From an uncultured bacterium (GTDB lineage: Bacteria > Cyanobacteriota > Vampirovibrionia > Gastranaerophilales > Gastranaerophilaceae), in NCBI GenBank assembly GCA_900553845.1, contig USEW01000015.1:1-18580 (forward strand): DNA of 18,580 bases. The letters run 5' to 3'. The number at the start of each line of letters is the position of its first letter. Position 1 is the stretch's first letter. The translations under genes and the position numbers were made by a program. A model generated the notes under the pieces. That model was not told the origin of the DNA, searched no databases, and worked only from the letters and a program-made list of their open reading frames with translations. This document shows, in pieces, positions 8,395 to 15,743 of the stretch.

Positions 8395-8910
8395 ATGCCA
8401 ATAGCATACTTATCACTTGGGTCTAATATGAACGACAGATTGGGAAATATCCAACGTGCCGTAAGCATTTTATCTTCAAATTACAATATTAAAGTTATAA
8501 GAACTTCGGCTTTTTATGAAACAGAGCCCTGGGGAAATAAAGAGCAGGAATGGTTTATTAATGCTTGTATTGAAATAAGCACAAAATTATCACCAAAAGA
8601 GTTATTAAATGCTTGTTTTGAAGTTGAAAAAATGTTAGGACGCATACGTGATGAAAATACCCCCAAATGGTCAAGCCGCATTATTGATATTGATATTATT
8701 TTTTATGATGATTTAATTATAAATGAACCTGATTTAACAATCCCTCATAAATACATGCATAAAAGAGCGTTTGTTCTTGTACCTTTACTTGAGTTAATCG
8801 CTGATTATAAACATCCTAAATTTAATATTACGCTTGAAGAAATGTATTATAATCTGGAGACATTAGAAGATGTATACTTATATGGAACAAGATATACAAG
8901 CCCAAATTAA
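8395..8910 (+). CDS. folK: HPPK, 6-hydroxymethyl-dihydropterin pyrophosphokinase
   Basis: 171 residues. It transfers pyrophosphate from ATP to 6-hydroxymethyl-7,8-dihydropterin, the step before dihydropteroate synthase in folate synthesis. Family motifs are clear: AYLSLGSNMNDR at the N-terminus, RTSAFYETEPWG, QEWFINACIEI, and the Mg/ATP signature PKWSSRIIDIDIIFY (~92-106) with the paired Asp residues. The start has AAAGGA upstream. Its last 41 bases overlap the next gene, so the two are probably translationally coupled. No other folate gene lies in the window. Confidence 0.96.
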   Translation: MPIAYLSLGSNMNDRLGNIQRAVSILSSNYNIKVIRTSAFYETEPWGNKEQEWFINACIEISTKLSPKELLNACFEVEKMLGRIRDENTPKWSSRIIDIDIIFYDDLIINEPDLTIPHKYMHKRAFVLVPLLELIADYKHPKFNITLEEMYYNLETLEDVYLYGTRYTSPN

Positions 8911-10075
8911 CTATCCTCAAATTGCTGTTATTGGCGGTGGACCTTCAGGAGTTATGGCAGCGATATTTGCAGCGCAAAAAAATTACAACGTTACTATTTT
9001 TGAAAAAGGCGACATATTAAAAACACTTCTTCAAACAGGTAATGGACGATGTAACATTACATACAATGAGCCTGATTTTAAAGAATTAACCAAATTTTAT
9101 CCACGTGGAAACAAATTTTTGTATTCTGTTTTTGCACGGTTTAGTGTTAATGACACAATTAATTTTTTTGAAAAACTTGGTATAAAGCTATATGCTCAAG
9201 ATGACAATCGTATGTTTCCTATTTCAAATAATGCAAATGATATTCGACAGGCATTATTAAAAAAAATAGCTCAAACAACAAGAATTAAAGTCATTAAAAA
9301 AAGGATTAGACATGTTTCATTATATGAGGATTTGTCTTTTAATGTCAATGATGAACACATATTTGATAAAGTTATTGTTGCTATTGGTGGAAAAAGTAAT
9401 TTAAAAACTATTTTAAAGGGTTTAAAGTTAAATATGGTTCCAACAAAACCGGCACTTTGCGCATTAAAGGTAAAAGAAGATTTTTTATATAGAATACCTG
9501 GGGTTAGTATAAAAAATGTGAATTTAAAATATAAAAATCTTGATATTAATGATGACATTATGTTTTCACATAAAGCTTTAACAGGACCTTTAATATATAA
9601 GTTGTCTTCTTATATGGCATATGAAGAAATGCCTTACACTGTTAAGTTAAATTTTGCTAATGTTGATAAAAGACAATTTATTAAAGCGTTAAATACAAAA
9701 ATCAAAGAGTCACCAGGAAAACTTTTAATTAATACATTATCTTATTATTTTCCTAAATCTTTTGTAAACACAATTTTTAGTGTGTATAATTTTCCTATAA
9801 ATATTAAAAATATTGATGCAAATAAAACTCTAAAAGAAAGAATAGCTTCTTTATTTTGTGAGTTTGAGTTAAATATTATTGATACAATAAAACAAGGTGA
9901 GGTTGTGACAGCAGGCGGAGTTGATTTAAACCAAATTAACCCCAGAACACTTGAGTGTAAAACTATAAAAGGTTTATACTTTATTGGTGAAGCACTTGAT
10001 GTTGATGGTCTTTGCGGTGGGTTCAACCTTCAAAATTGTTGGAGTACAGGATTTGTCTCAGCTATGTATTTGTAA
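8870..10075 (+). CDS. HI0933/YhiN/BaiN-family FAD-dependent oxidoreductase
   Basis: 401 residues. The N-terminal Rossmann motif VIGGGPSGVMAAIFAA (~19-35), followed by an acidic strand end (TIFEK), binds FAD. TGNGRCNITY (~57-66) is the family hallmark. The C-terminus has VVTAGGVDLNQI, YFIGEALDVDGLCGGFNLQ and CWSTGF, which close the FAD site. The family (often labelled aminoacetone oxidase or BaiN-like) has few proven substrates, so the reaction is left open. The ATG at 8870 follows GGAG by 10 bases. A second ATG at 8882 is possible. Last gene of the leuS operon. It converges on the broken partner copy with a 49-base gap and no obvious terminator. Confidence 0.92.
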   Translation: MYTYMEQDIQAQINYPQIAVIGGGPSGVMAAIFAAQKNYNVTIFEKGDILKTLLQTGNGRCNITYNEPDFKELTKFYPRGNKFLYSVFARFSVNDTINFFEKLGIKLYAQDDNRMFPISNNANDIRQALLKKIAQTTRIKVIKKRIRHVSLYEDLSFNVNDEHIFDKVIVAIGGKSNLKTILKGLKLNMVPTKPALCALKVKEDFLYRIPGVSIKNVNLKYKNLDINDDIMFSHKALTGPLIYKLSSYMAYEEMPYTVKLNFANVDKRQFIKALNTKIKESPGKLLINTLSYYFPKSFVNTIFSVYNFPINIKNIDANKTLKERIASLFCEFELNIIDTIKQGEVVTAGGVDLNQINPRTLECKTIKGLYFIGEALDVDGLCGGFNLQNCWSTGFVSAMYL

Positions 10076-10124
10076 AAGATTTAGTTATAGAATAGATACA
10101 GCATATTTTACCGCCGCTGCACCT

Positions 10125-10292
10125 CTATTTGTTGCCACCCAGAGCCCAGGGGAGTTGTTCTGTTGTCATGCATTCTTTTTTGTCTTTTTGGGCTGGTTTT
10201 TCTACATCATTCCCTTTGAAGCTTGGTTGGTGATATTTCTTTATTGAAGAGGTGGCGGGCATTTGCCCGCCTCTTATTGATGTTAGCATCAT
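10125..10292 (-). pseudogene. Truncated third copy of the membrane-partner gene
   Basis: From ATGATG at 10292 an open frame of 55 codons ends at TAG 10127-10125. It starts MMLTSIRGGQMPA and continues KKYHQPSFKGNDVEKPA, nearly the same as the intact partner at 11509, then diverges after MTTEQL just where the transmembrane helix should begin. The DNA beyond (PWALGGNK and past the stop) looks like decayed helix-coding sequence with frameshifts. Its ATG overlaps the TGA of the preceding partner gene, the same junction that joins kinase to partner. It is therefore the remnant of a tandem array. A short expressed peptide lacking the membrane anchor cannot be excluded. Confidence 0.85.
10247..10275 (-). 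repeat. Hairpin at the start of the truncated partner copy
   Basis: GGCGGGCA-TT-type inverted repeat (stem GGCGGGCA/TGCCCGCC extended by AAGAG/CTCTT with a bulge), the same as in the intact partner at 11464-11492. It lies 17 bases after the ATG in coding sequence. Confidence 0.8.
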
Positions 10293-11509
10293 ATTATGAC
10301 CTCGGGAATTAATTTGGATATTTCTTTTTCTGCAAAATTTCGTTTTTCATGCTCATTATAGGCAACAGCATCTTTTAAAGTCCAAAATTTTCCTTCAAGA
10401 ATCCTTATCTGGATGTCCAATGGGGTTCTTGTATATATTTCATCACCTATTTCTTTTTCTGATCTTTTATCCATAACCTCACGCCACTTTGCTTTTGCTT
10501 CATGTGATAGCATATATAGAAGTTTAAAACCATTACGATTATGATAAAGAAAAAATATATGCCTTTTGTCATCTCTTTTAGCTTCGCCTTTTGTATAGCA
10601 TTTTGGAGCTTCAACTTCTCCTGTTATGATTTTTGTAAATTTGGACAATTTTTCACTTGCTTCTTTTTTCAATCGCTCGTGCCAAAATTTCCCAAGTTTG
10701 TTCATATATTCAAAATATTTTTTCTCATTTTCGCTTAAGTTTTCTTTTTTAGGTTTAAATTCTTCTAATATTTTTGCTGCACAATTGGCTATCAACAATG
10801 GTTGTACAAAACAGGACATGTCATGCGGTTCTTCAACACTATCATCAGAGTATAGAAATTGGAATGTGTTGTTTGCAAGCATATGGAGGCGTAATGTTTC
10901 AACATCCACAACATCTTCACTTGGATTTTTCAAAACTTCACTTCTAACAACATCAAATTCATTTTCTTTTTCATAATATTCACTTCTAAGTTTTAAATAT
11001 TCAACAAATAATTCTTTTTCTGTAAGCTCATTTTCGATATCTATATATTTATTTTCCAGCATTTGTGCTTTTCGTCCATATAATTGCGGCACAAGCGTTT
11101 TCATTTCATATAATTGGAAATCGTTTTTTGATTCAAATGGTGCAAGAACATTTGGAACAACTTTAATCATTTCCCATTTTGGATTGTATTTTTTCAATGT
11201 TACAGGCACAAAATGTTCTTCCAAACGATCGTTTAAATCTTCAACCTGCTGTTGTTGAACAGTCAATTTTACGTTTTCAACAACTTTTGATTTCTTTTTC
11301 TTCGAACATGCCCACTCAATCAGACCTATTGCAACCAGAGCAATTCCAACCCCAAGTCCCAACCCGAGCATTTGTTCTGTTGTCATGCCTTCTTTTTGGT
11401 CTTGTTTGGCAGGTTTTTCTACAATATTCCCTTTGAAGCTTGGTTGGTGATATTTCTTTATTGAAGAGGCGGCGGGCATTTGCCCGCCTCTTATTGATGT
11501 TAGCATCAT
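10289..11509 (-). CDS. Membrane-anchored partner of the left kinase
   Basis: 406 residues. A short N-terminal tail with KKYHQPSFKGN (~18-28) precedes one hydrophobic helix (~47-67, LGLGLGVGIALVAIGLIEWA). The helix is followed by CSKKKKSK, which by the positive-inside rule suggests a cytoplasmic C-terminus. Residues ~100-160 are linker. Residues ~165-406 match the C-terminal part of both kinases: NPSEDVVDVETLRL, NNTFQFLYSDDSVEEPHDM, AAKILEEFKPKKE, NEKKYFEYM, LSHEAKAKW and the final EVII. No kinase motifs are present. The ATG at 11509 overlaps the kinase TGA (ATGA), so translation is coupled. A strong hairpin lies 17 bases into the gene. Role unknown; it may hold the kinase at the membrane through the shared domain. 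Confidence 0.85.
   Translation of the reverse strand: MMLTSIRGGQMPAASSIKKYHQPSFKGNIVEKPAKQDQKEGMTTEQMLGLGLGVGIALVAIGLIEWACSKKKKSKVVENVKLTVQQQQVEDLNDRLEEHFVPVTLKKYNPKWEMIKVVPNVLAPFESKNDFQLYEMKTLVPQLYGRKAQMLENKYIDIENELTEKELFVEYLKLRSEYYEKENEFDVVRSEVLKNPSEDVVDVETLRLHMLANNTFQFLYSDDSVEEPHDMSCFVQPLLIANCAAKILEEFKPKKENLSENEKKYFEYMNKLGKFWHERLKKEASEKLSKFTKIITGEVEAPKCYTKGEAKRDDKRHIFFLYHNRNGFKLLYMLSHEAKAKWREVMDKRSEKEIGDEIYTRTPLDIQIRILEGKFWTLKDAVAYNEHEKRNFAEKEISKLIPEVII
11464..11492 (-). repeat. Hairpin just inside the partner start
   Basis: The stem pairs AAGAGGCGGGCA with TGCCCGCC...CTCTT around a 2-base loop, with one extra 3-base bulge (an in-frame Ala codon). It begins 17 bases after the A of the ATG. 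It is unusually GC-rich for this AT-rich gene. The right-hand operon has a different palindrome in the same place. Confidence 0.8.
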
Positions 11510-13247
11510 ATTAAAACCTCTTTAATTAATTTAAATATTTCTTGTTTTGCATCACTTTGTGCTGAATAATCATTATTAGCAACAGCATTTTTTAAAGTCA
11601 TAATTTTGCCTTCAAGAGTCATTATCTGGGTTTTTAAACTTGGAAGAGTTATATCTCTACCTCGATAATTTATAGTTTCAGATTTTTCCATAATATCATC
11701 CCACTTTGCTTTTGCGCCATGTGACAACACATCAGAAAGTTTGGTTTGATCTGGCACCTCGCTTCTACGACCTTTCCCTGTAACACCTGAGCCAAAAAGT
11801 TCAGGAAAATAAAATAATCCTGAACCATTAGAACCTGTTGTTTGTCTTTCCTTACCTGTCACAAGTCCTGTCATATAGTAAATTGAATCTGAATACCATC
11901 TTTTTGTACAGCCGTGCCAATCTTGGCCAAATTTTCTCATTTCTTCAAAATATGCCTTTTCATCCTTGCTCATTTGGCTTTCGTCTTTTTGCGGCTTAAA
12001 TTCTTCAAGCATTTTGGCTGCTAAGTTTGCTCGTGCTTGATAACGAATCATTATTAACATATCTCTTGGTTCTTCATTTCGTTTGTCAACATATACAAAT
12101 TGACGATTGTGATTTTTCAAAATTGAAAGTCTCAATATTTCTGCATCCAATACATCTTCTGTCGGGTTTTCATAAACAGATTTTCTTAAGCTTTCAAATC
12201 TATTTGATGTGTCACAATGTCGTGCACGCTCCATCAGATACATTTTCAAAAAGTCTCTTGTTTCTGTTTTTCCTTTTTGTGGTGATTCTTTAAGAGTATT
12301 AATATTGTATTCATACAAATGATGCAAGTATTGTGCAATTGAACTAGCTTCAAATGTAACCATATTAGTTTCTGTTTCGCCAGGGACAAAATGGTACAAA
12401 TCGTGCGCTTCAGACATAGAATATGCCCATTGCAAGTCCAACATTTTGGGATAAGATGTACCACCTTGATAAAATATATTACCTAAGTTCCAGTCAGCAT
12501 TAAACACCCTTTTTTTATCCATATCTGATAAAATATCTAATGTGTGCGCTATATTTACGCGAGTCAGCCTATTGAAGCTATTGCCATTTATTCCTGCGGG
12601 TTGACCTTGTTCAAATTTTGATACTAAAAAATAATTGCCGTCACGAGTTTTCATGATAGCTACACCACGTTGAAATTCACTGTCATCTTTAAATTTTTCC
12701 AACATATCATATTCATGATTAATTCCGCCTTGACCATCAATTGGATCGCTGCATTTTTTTTCTTTTGCCTCTTTTATTACATATTTTGTTGTACCATCAA
12801 CCTGAACACGATAAGCATCACCTGAAACTCCACCGCCTAAATATGTTGCACGATATTTATCTGATGAAAAAATCCCTGTACTTATATATTTTTCAACTTC
12901 TGTTTTGGGGTCGGTAACACTGTTTTTCTGTGCAACCCTTCTATCTTCAATTGTGTCTTCTATCAATCTGCGTCCTAATTTTCCTCTTCTCATAGAATAT
13001 GTTGCATCTTCAAACTTGTCGATAAATTTTGCAAGGTGCGAAACAGCTTCCGAATATAAGCTAGGCCATATAATCTTTTTTTCAACAATCGGACTTCCAA
13101 AACTCACCATGTCTTGTTTCAAGTTTCCTTTCTTTAGCTTAACATCCCCAAGAAGGTTTGAAGGTACTGCTTTTAGCCTCTTTTCCCCCCCCCCGAGGTT
13201 TTTGCCTGCTGCGTTTGATTCGTAACGACCTCTTTTGAAATTTTCAT
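11506..13247 (-). CDS. Left kinase-like protein, switched by a G tract (out of frame here)
   Basis: From the ATG at 13247 (AAAGGA upstream, identical context to the right copy) the frame runs MKISKEVVTNQTQQAKTSGG and stops at codon 25, just after ten G (13185-13194). With eleven or eight G the frame joins the 538-residue body (580 residues for eleven). The body has a protein-kinase fold. Counting from TTG 13122, it shows glycine loop YLGGGVSGDAY (~94-104), VIK Lys117, Glu137, catalytic loop FNADWNLGNI (Asp210, Asn215) and metal motif LDLQ (Asp229). The C-terminal ~250 residues are shared with the partner. All key catalytic residues remain, so activity is likely; the substrate is unknown. An internal TTG (13122) or ATG behind AAAGGA could give a shorter product when the tract is out of frame. 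Confidence 0.85.
13084..13164 (-). repeat. Inverted repeat, left copy: conserved 5' coding block
   Basis: 81 bases of the kinase 5' coding region (from PSNLLGDVKL to SPIV). By hand alignment they match 15816-15896 on the other strand with 3 mismatches and no gaps, while the bodies of the two genes are far more diverged. It could serve as a recombination site. Confidence 0.85.
13185..13194 (-). repeat. Homopolymeric G10 tract in the kinase 5' coding region
   Basis: Ten consecutive C on the plus strand, read as ten G in the gene, 53 bases after the A of the ATG. In-frame lengths are 8, 11 or 14. The right-hand kinase has TCGCGAGGGC here, with no tract. It is the only long G/C run in this AT-rich window. 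It fits a slipped-strand mispairing switch; a homopolymer sequencing error is the main alternative. Confidence 0.85.
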
Positions 13248-13306
13248 AATTTTTCCTTTCTTCTATTTCTCTCGTCTTTGATGCTTTTTTACATCATTAC
13301 ATTACG

Positions 13307-13367
13307 TATCTATTTATAATACGTTGGTGAATATTTTTTTACTAGTTTACACTTGTAATTTTTACAA
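13307..13367 (-). promoter_or_regulatory. Left kinase promoter with inverted-repeat operator
   Basis: TTGTAA-N3-TTACAA (13353-13367) followed downstream, on the minus strand, by TTCACCAACGTATTATAAAT and AGATA (to ~13307). The same two blocks, in the same order and at nearly the same spacing (28 versus 31 bases), lie before the right kinase. TATTAT/TATAAA is the probable -10. No good -35 is visible, which suggests an activator acting at the operator. Confidence 0.6.
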
Positions 13368-13384
13368 ATCTTAACAATTGTCTG

Positions 13385-14746
13385 TTAATTATTTAAACTG
13401 TGAATTGGTGCCGGGATTTGTCCACCATGATTTACAAAATCACTTGATGATAGCGTGTTAACTTTCATAATAGGAGCTTCGCCCAATAAACCTCCATATA
13501 TTGCCATATCACCAATAGTTTTATTTGGAACCGGAATAATCCTAACTGCTGTAGTTTTTTTATTTATCATTCCAATTGCCATCTCATCAGCAATTATTCC
13601 TGCAATTGTATCACTTGGTGTTTCACCTGGAATTGCAATCATATCAAGTCCAACCGAACAAACAGATGTCATTGCTTCAAGCTTGTCGAAAGTCAAACAT
13701 CCTATCTTAACAGCATCAATCATTAGTGCGTCTTCTGAAACAGGAATAAAAGCACCGCTTAAACCTCCTACATATGAACTTGCCATTATACCACCTTTTT
13801 TAACAGCATCATTTAACATTGCCAGCGCTGCTGTTGTACCGCAAGCGCCAGCATGTTGAAGTCCCATAGCTTTAAATATACCAGCAACGGAATCTCCGGG
13901 ATTAGGCGTTGGAGCTAAAGATAAATCAATAACACCAAATGGTATATTTAGTCTCTTTGCCAATTCTCGCCCAACTAATTCTCCAGTTGTTGTAATTTTA
14001 AACGCGATTTTTTTTATTGAATTAGCTAAAGTTCCAAAATCAACATTTTTTGGAAGTTTTTCAACTGCAGCACTTACAACACCAGGACCTGATACACCAA
14101 TATTTAATTGGCATTCACTTTCACCCACACCATGAAATGCTCCTGCCATAAAAGGATTATCATTTGGTGCATTACAAAAACATACCAATTTAGCAGCACC
14201 TATTCCATCTTCACAAGCTGTCAAATTAGCTGTCTCTTTTATTATTTTTGACATTTTTAAAACTGCATCCATGTTTATGCCGGCTTTTGAACTAGCCAAA
14301 TTTATTGATGAACATATTTTCTTTGTGCTTGATAATGCTTCTGGAATGCTTTCAATAAGAGCTATATCACCTTTTGTGAAACCTTTTTCAACAAGTGCAG
14401 AAAAACCGCCAATAAAATCTACGTTAACTTCACTTGCCACTTCATCCAAAACTTTAGCCAAATATATATAATCCAATTCTTTTGAAGATTCTCCAACAAT
14501 CGATATAGGGGTAACTGCAATTCGTTTATTAACAATTGGTATTGAATATTCATTTTCTATTTCGCTTGCACAAGAATATAAATTTTTTGCATATTTTAAT
14601 ATTTTATTTCTAATGTTTTCTCCAACTACTTTTATATCACTATTAGCACAATCACGTAAACTTAGTGATAATGTAACTGTACGTATATCAAGGTTATTAA
14701 CCTTTATCATATTTATTGTTTCTAATATTGACTCGGCATCAAACAT
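13385..14746 (-). CDS. PFL-family protein, UPF0210 (DUF711)
   Basis: 453 residues, the family's usual length. The family has a fold related to glycyl-radical pyruvate formate-lyase barrels and is nearly always encoded with a UPF0237 ACT protein, as here. Its reaction is not established. Conserved stretches include TVTLSLSLRDCA, RIAVTPIS, GEFHGVG-like MAGAFHGVGESE (~255-265), NIGVSGPGVV, APTPNPGDSVAGI, HAGACGTTAAL, PVSEDALMIDA, SVGLDMIAIPG and GGLLGEAPIM. GGAG precedes the ATG, and it starts 17 bases after the ACT gene. No membrane segment. It ends close to the left kinase promoter region, which reads the same way. Conserved and typical, unlike the operons on either side. Confidence 0.93.
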   Translation of the reverse strand: MFDAESILETINMIKVNNLDIRTVTLSLSLRDCANSDIKVVGENIRNKILKYAKNLYSCASEIENEYSIPIVNKRIAVTPISIVGESSKELDYIYLAKVLDEVASEVNVDFIGGFSALVEKGFTKGDIALIESIPEALSSTKKICSSINLASSKAGINMDAVLKMSKIIKETANLTACEDGIGAAKLVCFCNAPNDNPFMAGAFHGVGESECQLNIGVSGPGVVSAAVEKLPKNVDFGTLANSIKKIAFKITTTGELVGRELAKRLNIPFGVIDLSLAPTPNPGDSVAGIFKAMGLQHAGACGTTAALAMLNDAVKKGGIMASSYVGGLSGAFIPVSEDALMIDAVKIGCLTFDKLEAMTSVCSVGLDMIAIPGETPSDTIAGIIADEMAIGMINKKTTAVRIIPVPNKTIGDMAIYGGLLGEAPIMKVNTLSSSDFVNHGGQIPAPIHSLNN

Positions 14747-14763
14747 TTTTATTTCTCCATTTA

Positions 14764-15045
14764 TTAAATTTTATGCATGTTATCAAATATTTTTCGTTTT
14801 TGCACCCAAACTTCGAGTTCTAATTCATTTCCAACATCAAGCAACGCATCTTTAATTTCTTTAAAAGAATAATTTGAATTCTCAATACATCCAAGCAAAA
14901 ACATAACAAAATACCCCTGACATATTGATTGCTTTATATCTTCTATATTAACATTATATTCTGCTAATTTTGCAGTTATTTTAGCAACTATCCCTGTTTT
15001 ATCAATACCTGAGACAGTCACAATTATTTTTTTGTCATTTTCCAT
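14764..15045 (-). CDS. ACT-domain protein, UPF0237
   Basis: 93 residues from the ATG at 15045, chosen because AAAGGGTG lies just before it. The frame is open eight codons further, to 15069, but those would contain the ribosome binding site. A single ACT domain, the small-ligand regulatory fold: KIIVTVSGIDKTGIVAKITAKLAEYNVNIEDI with the Gly-containing DKTGIV turn, then the GYFVMFLLGCIE strand. It probably binds an amino acid or similar ligand and regulates its UPF0210 partner; this is inferred from constant co-occurrence, not from a known assay. First gene of the pair. Confidence 0.93.
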   Translation of the reverse strand: MENDKKIIVTVSGIDKTGIVAKITAKLAEYNVNIEDIKQSICQGYFVMFLLGCIENSNYSFKEIKDALLDVGNELELEVWVQKRKIFDNMHKI

Positions 15046-15079
15046 TTTTTCACCCTTTTTAATTAACAAATATATAAAT

Positions 15080-15107
15080 ATTATAATAACATAAAATTCA
15101 TTGACAC
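15080..15107 (-). promoter_or_regulatory. Promoter of the ACT/UPF0210 operon
   Basis: On the minus strand GTGTCA (15107-15102), a 16-base spacer and a perfect TATAAT (15085-15080), 34 bases before the ACT start. The -10 is a consensus match and the -35 is fair. Confidence 0.6.
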
Positions 15108-15237
15108 CATAAATATGAACACAAAAAAATAGTACAAAAATCTTATATAATATTGTACATTGGTCTATTTTTTTTATTTAAAATTTTATTTACACTTAAG
15201 TTAACGACATAATAGAAACGACATTGGAGTTTATAAG

Positions 15238-15549
15238 ATGTTAATTGAAAACTATGCACAGGGTGGTGTAAATCCTCGTAAACAAACAGAGTTTCGTAAT
15301 GTAAATAAAAACATTTTACCATGGCTTGAAGAAGTTGCTTTAGAAAATAATTGTAAAGTTGAAAAAAAAGAATGGAAAAGTAAATATAACAGCTATGTTG
15401 TTTATGATTACGAACCTTTTTGCTCGGAAGGATTTGAAATAAACATGACTTTGTCTGCAAATTGCCAGCAGTATTTAGATTTTTTACGTTTTTTATATGA
15501 AGCTAAATTAGAAACAATTAAATACTTAAAAAGCTGCATTTTAGACTAA
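15238..15549 (+). CDS. Small unknown protein
   Basis: 103 residues, MLIENYAQGGVNPRKQ to YLKSCILD. No signal peptide or membrane segment. It is mixed alpha/beta in appearance, with three Cys residues (34, 61, 74) that do not form an obvious metal motif, plus a fourth near the C-terminus. TTGGAG lies ~10 bases before the ATG. It is divergent from the ACT gene. TTTACA/TAATAG-like elements in the gap could be its promoter but spacing is short. A strong terminator follows, so it is probably a monocistronic unit. No family recognised, but the clean start and terminator argue it is real. Confidence 0.65.
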   Translation: MLIENYAQGGVNPRKQTEFRNVNKNILPWLEEVALENNCKVEKKEWKSKYNSYVVYDYEPFCSEGFEINMTLSANCQQYLDFLRFLYEAKLETIKYLKSCILD

Positions 15550-15572
15550 ATTCGTGTTTATTTATATTTAAC

Positions 15573-15612
15573 AAAAACAGAACTGGTTATTTAATATCAG
15601 TTCTGTTTTTTT
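15573..15612 (+). terminator. Rho-independent terminator after the small unknown gene
   Basis: AAAAACAGAACTG (15573-15585), a 12-base loop, then CAGTTCTGTTTTTTT. The 13-base-pair stem with flanking A and T runs could work in both directions. It isolates the small gene from the right kinase promoter, which begins 12 bases later. Confidence 0.85.
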
Positions 15613-15623
15613 ACTGTAAATAT

Positions 15624-15686
15624 TTGTAAAAATTACAAGAGTAAAGTAGCAAAAAAAAACTTTCACCGACGTATTATAAATAGATA
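15624..15686 (+). promoter_or_regulatory. Right kinase promoter with inverted-repeat operator
   Basis: TTGTAA-N3-TTACAA (15624-15638), then 31 bases later ACGTATTATAAATAGATA (15669-15686), matching the left operon on the opposite strand. The probable -10 is TATTAT or TATAAA. The likely transcript start is 50-60 bases before the ATG at 15744. Conservation of the operator in two otherwise diverged operons suggests one shared regulator. Confidence 0.65.
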
Positions 15687-15743
15687 AAAATAGTGGTACA
15701 AAAATTGTATCAATGTAGAGAAAGCTCAAAGAAAGGAAAAATT

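Noticed and set aside
9984..10247. Plus-strand open frame of 87 codons after the flavoprotein
   Set aside because: It overlaps the flavoprotein end and the antisense of the truncated partner copy, whose reading is explained by homology to 11509-11370.
13122..13124. TTG at 13122 as the main start of the left kinase
   Set aside because: Conserved promoter, ribosome binding site and N-terminal coding sequence extend to the ATG at 13247. The TTG is the first start only because the G tract breaks the frame, so it is kept as a possible secondary start.
15143..15460. Minus-strand open frame of 105 codons
   Set aside because: Antisense to the small gene at 15238, which has a ribosome binding site and a terminator; the minus frame has neither.
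15693..15743. Upstream GTG start for the right kinase
   Set aside because: The added 17 residues include the ribosome binding site, and the left copy starts at the equivalent of 15744 with the same AAAGGA-ATG context.
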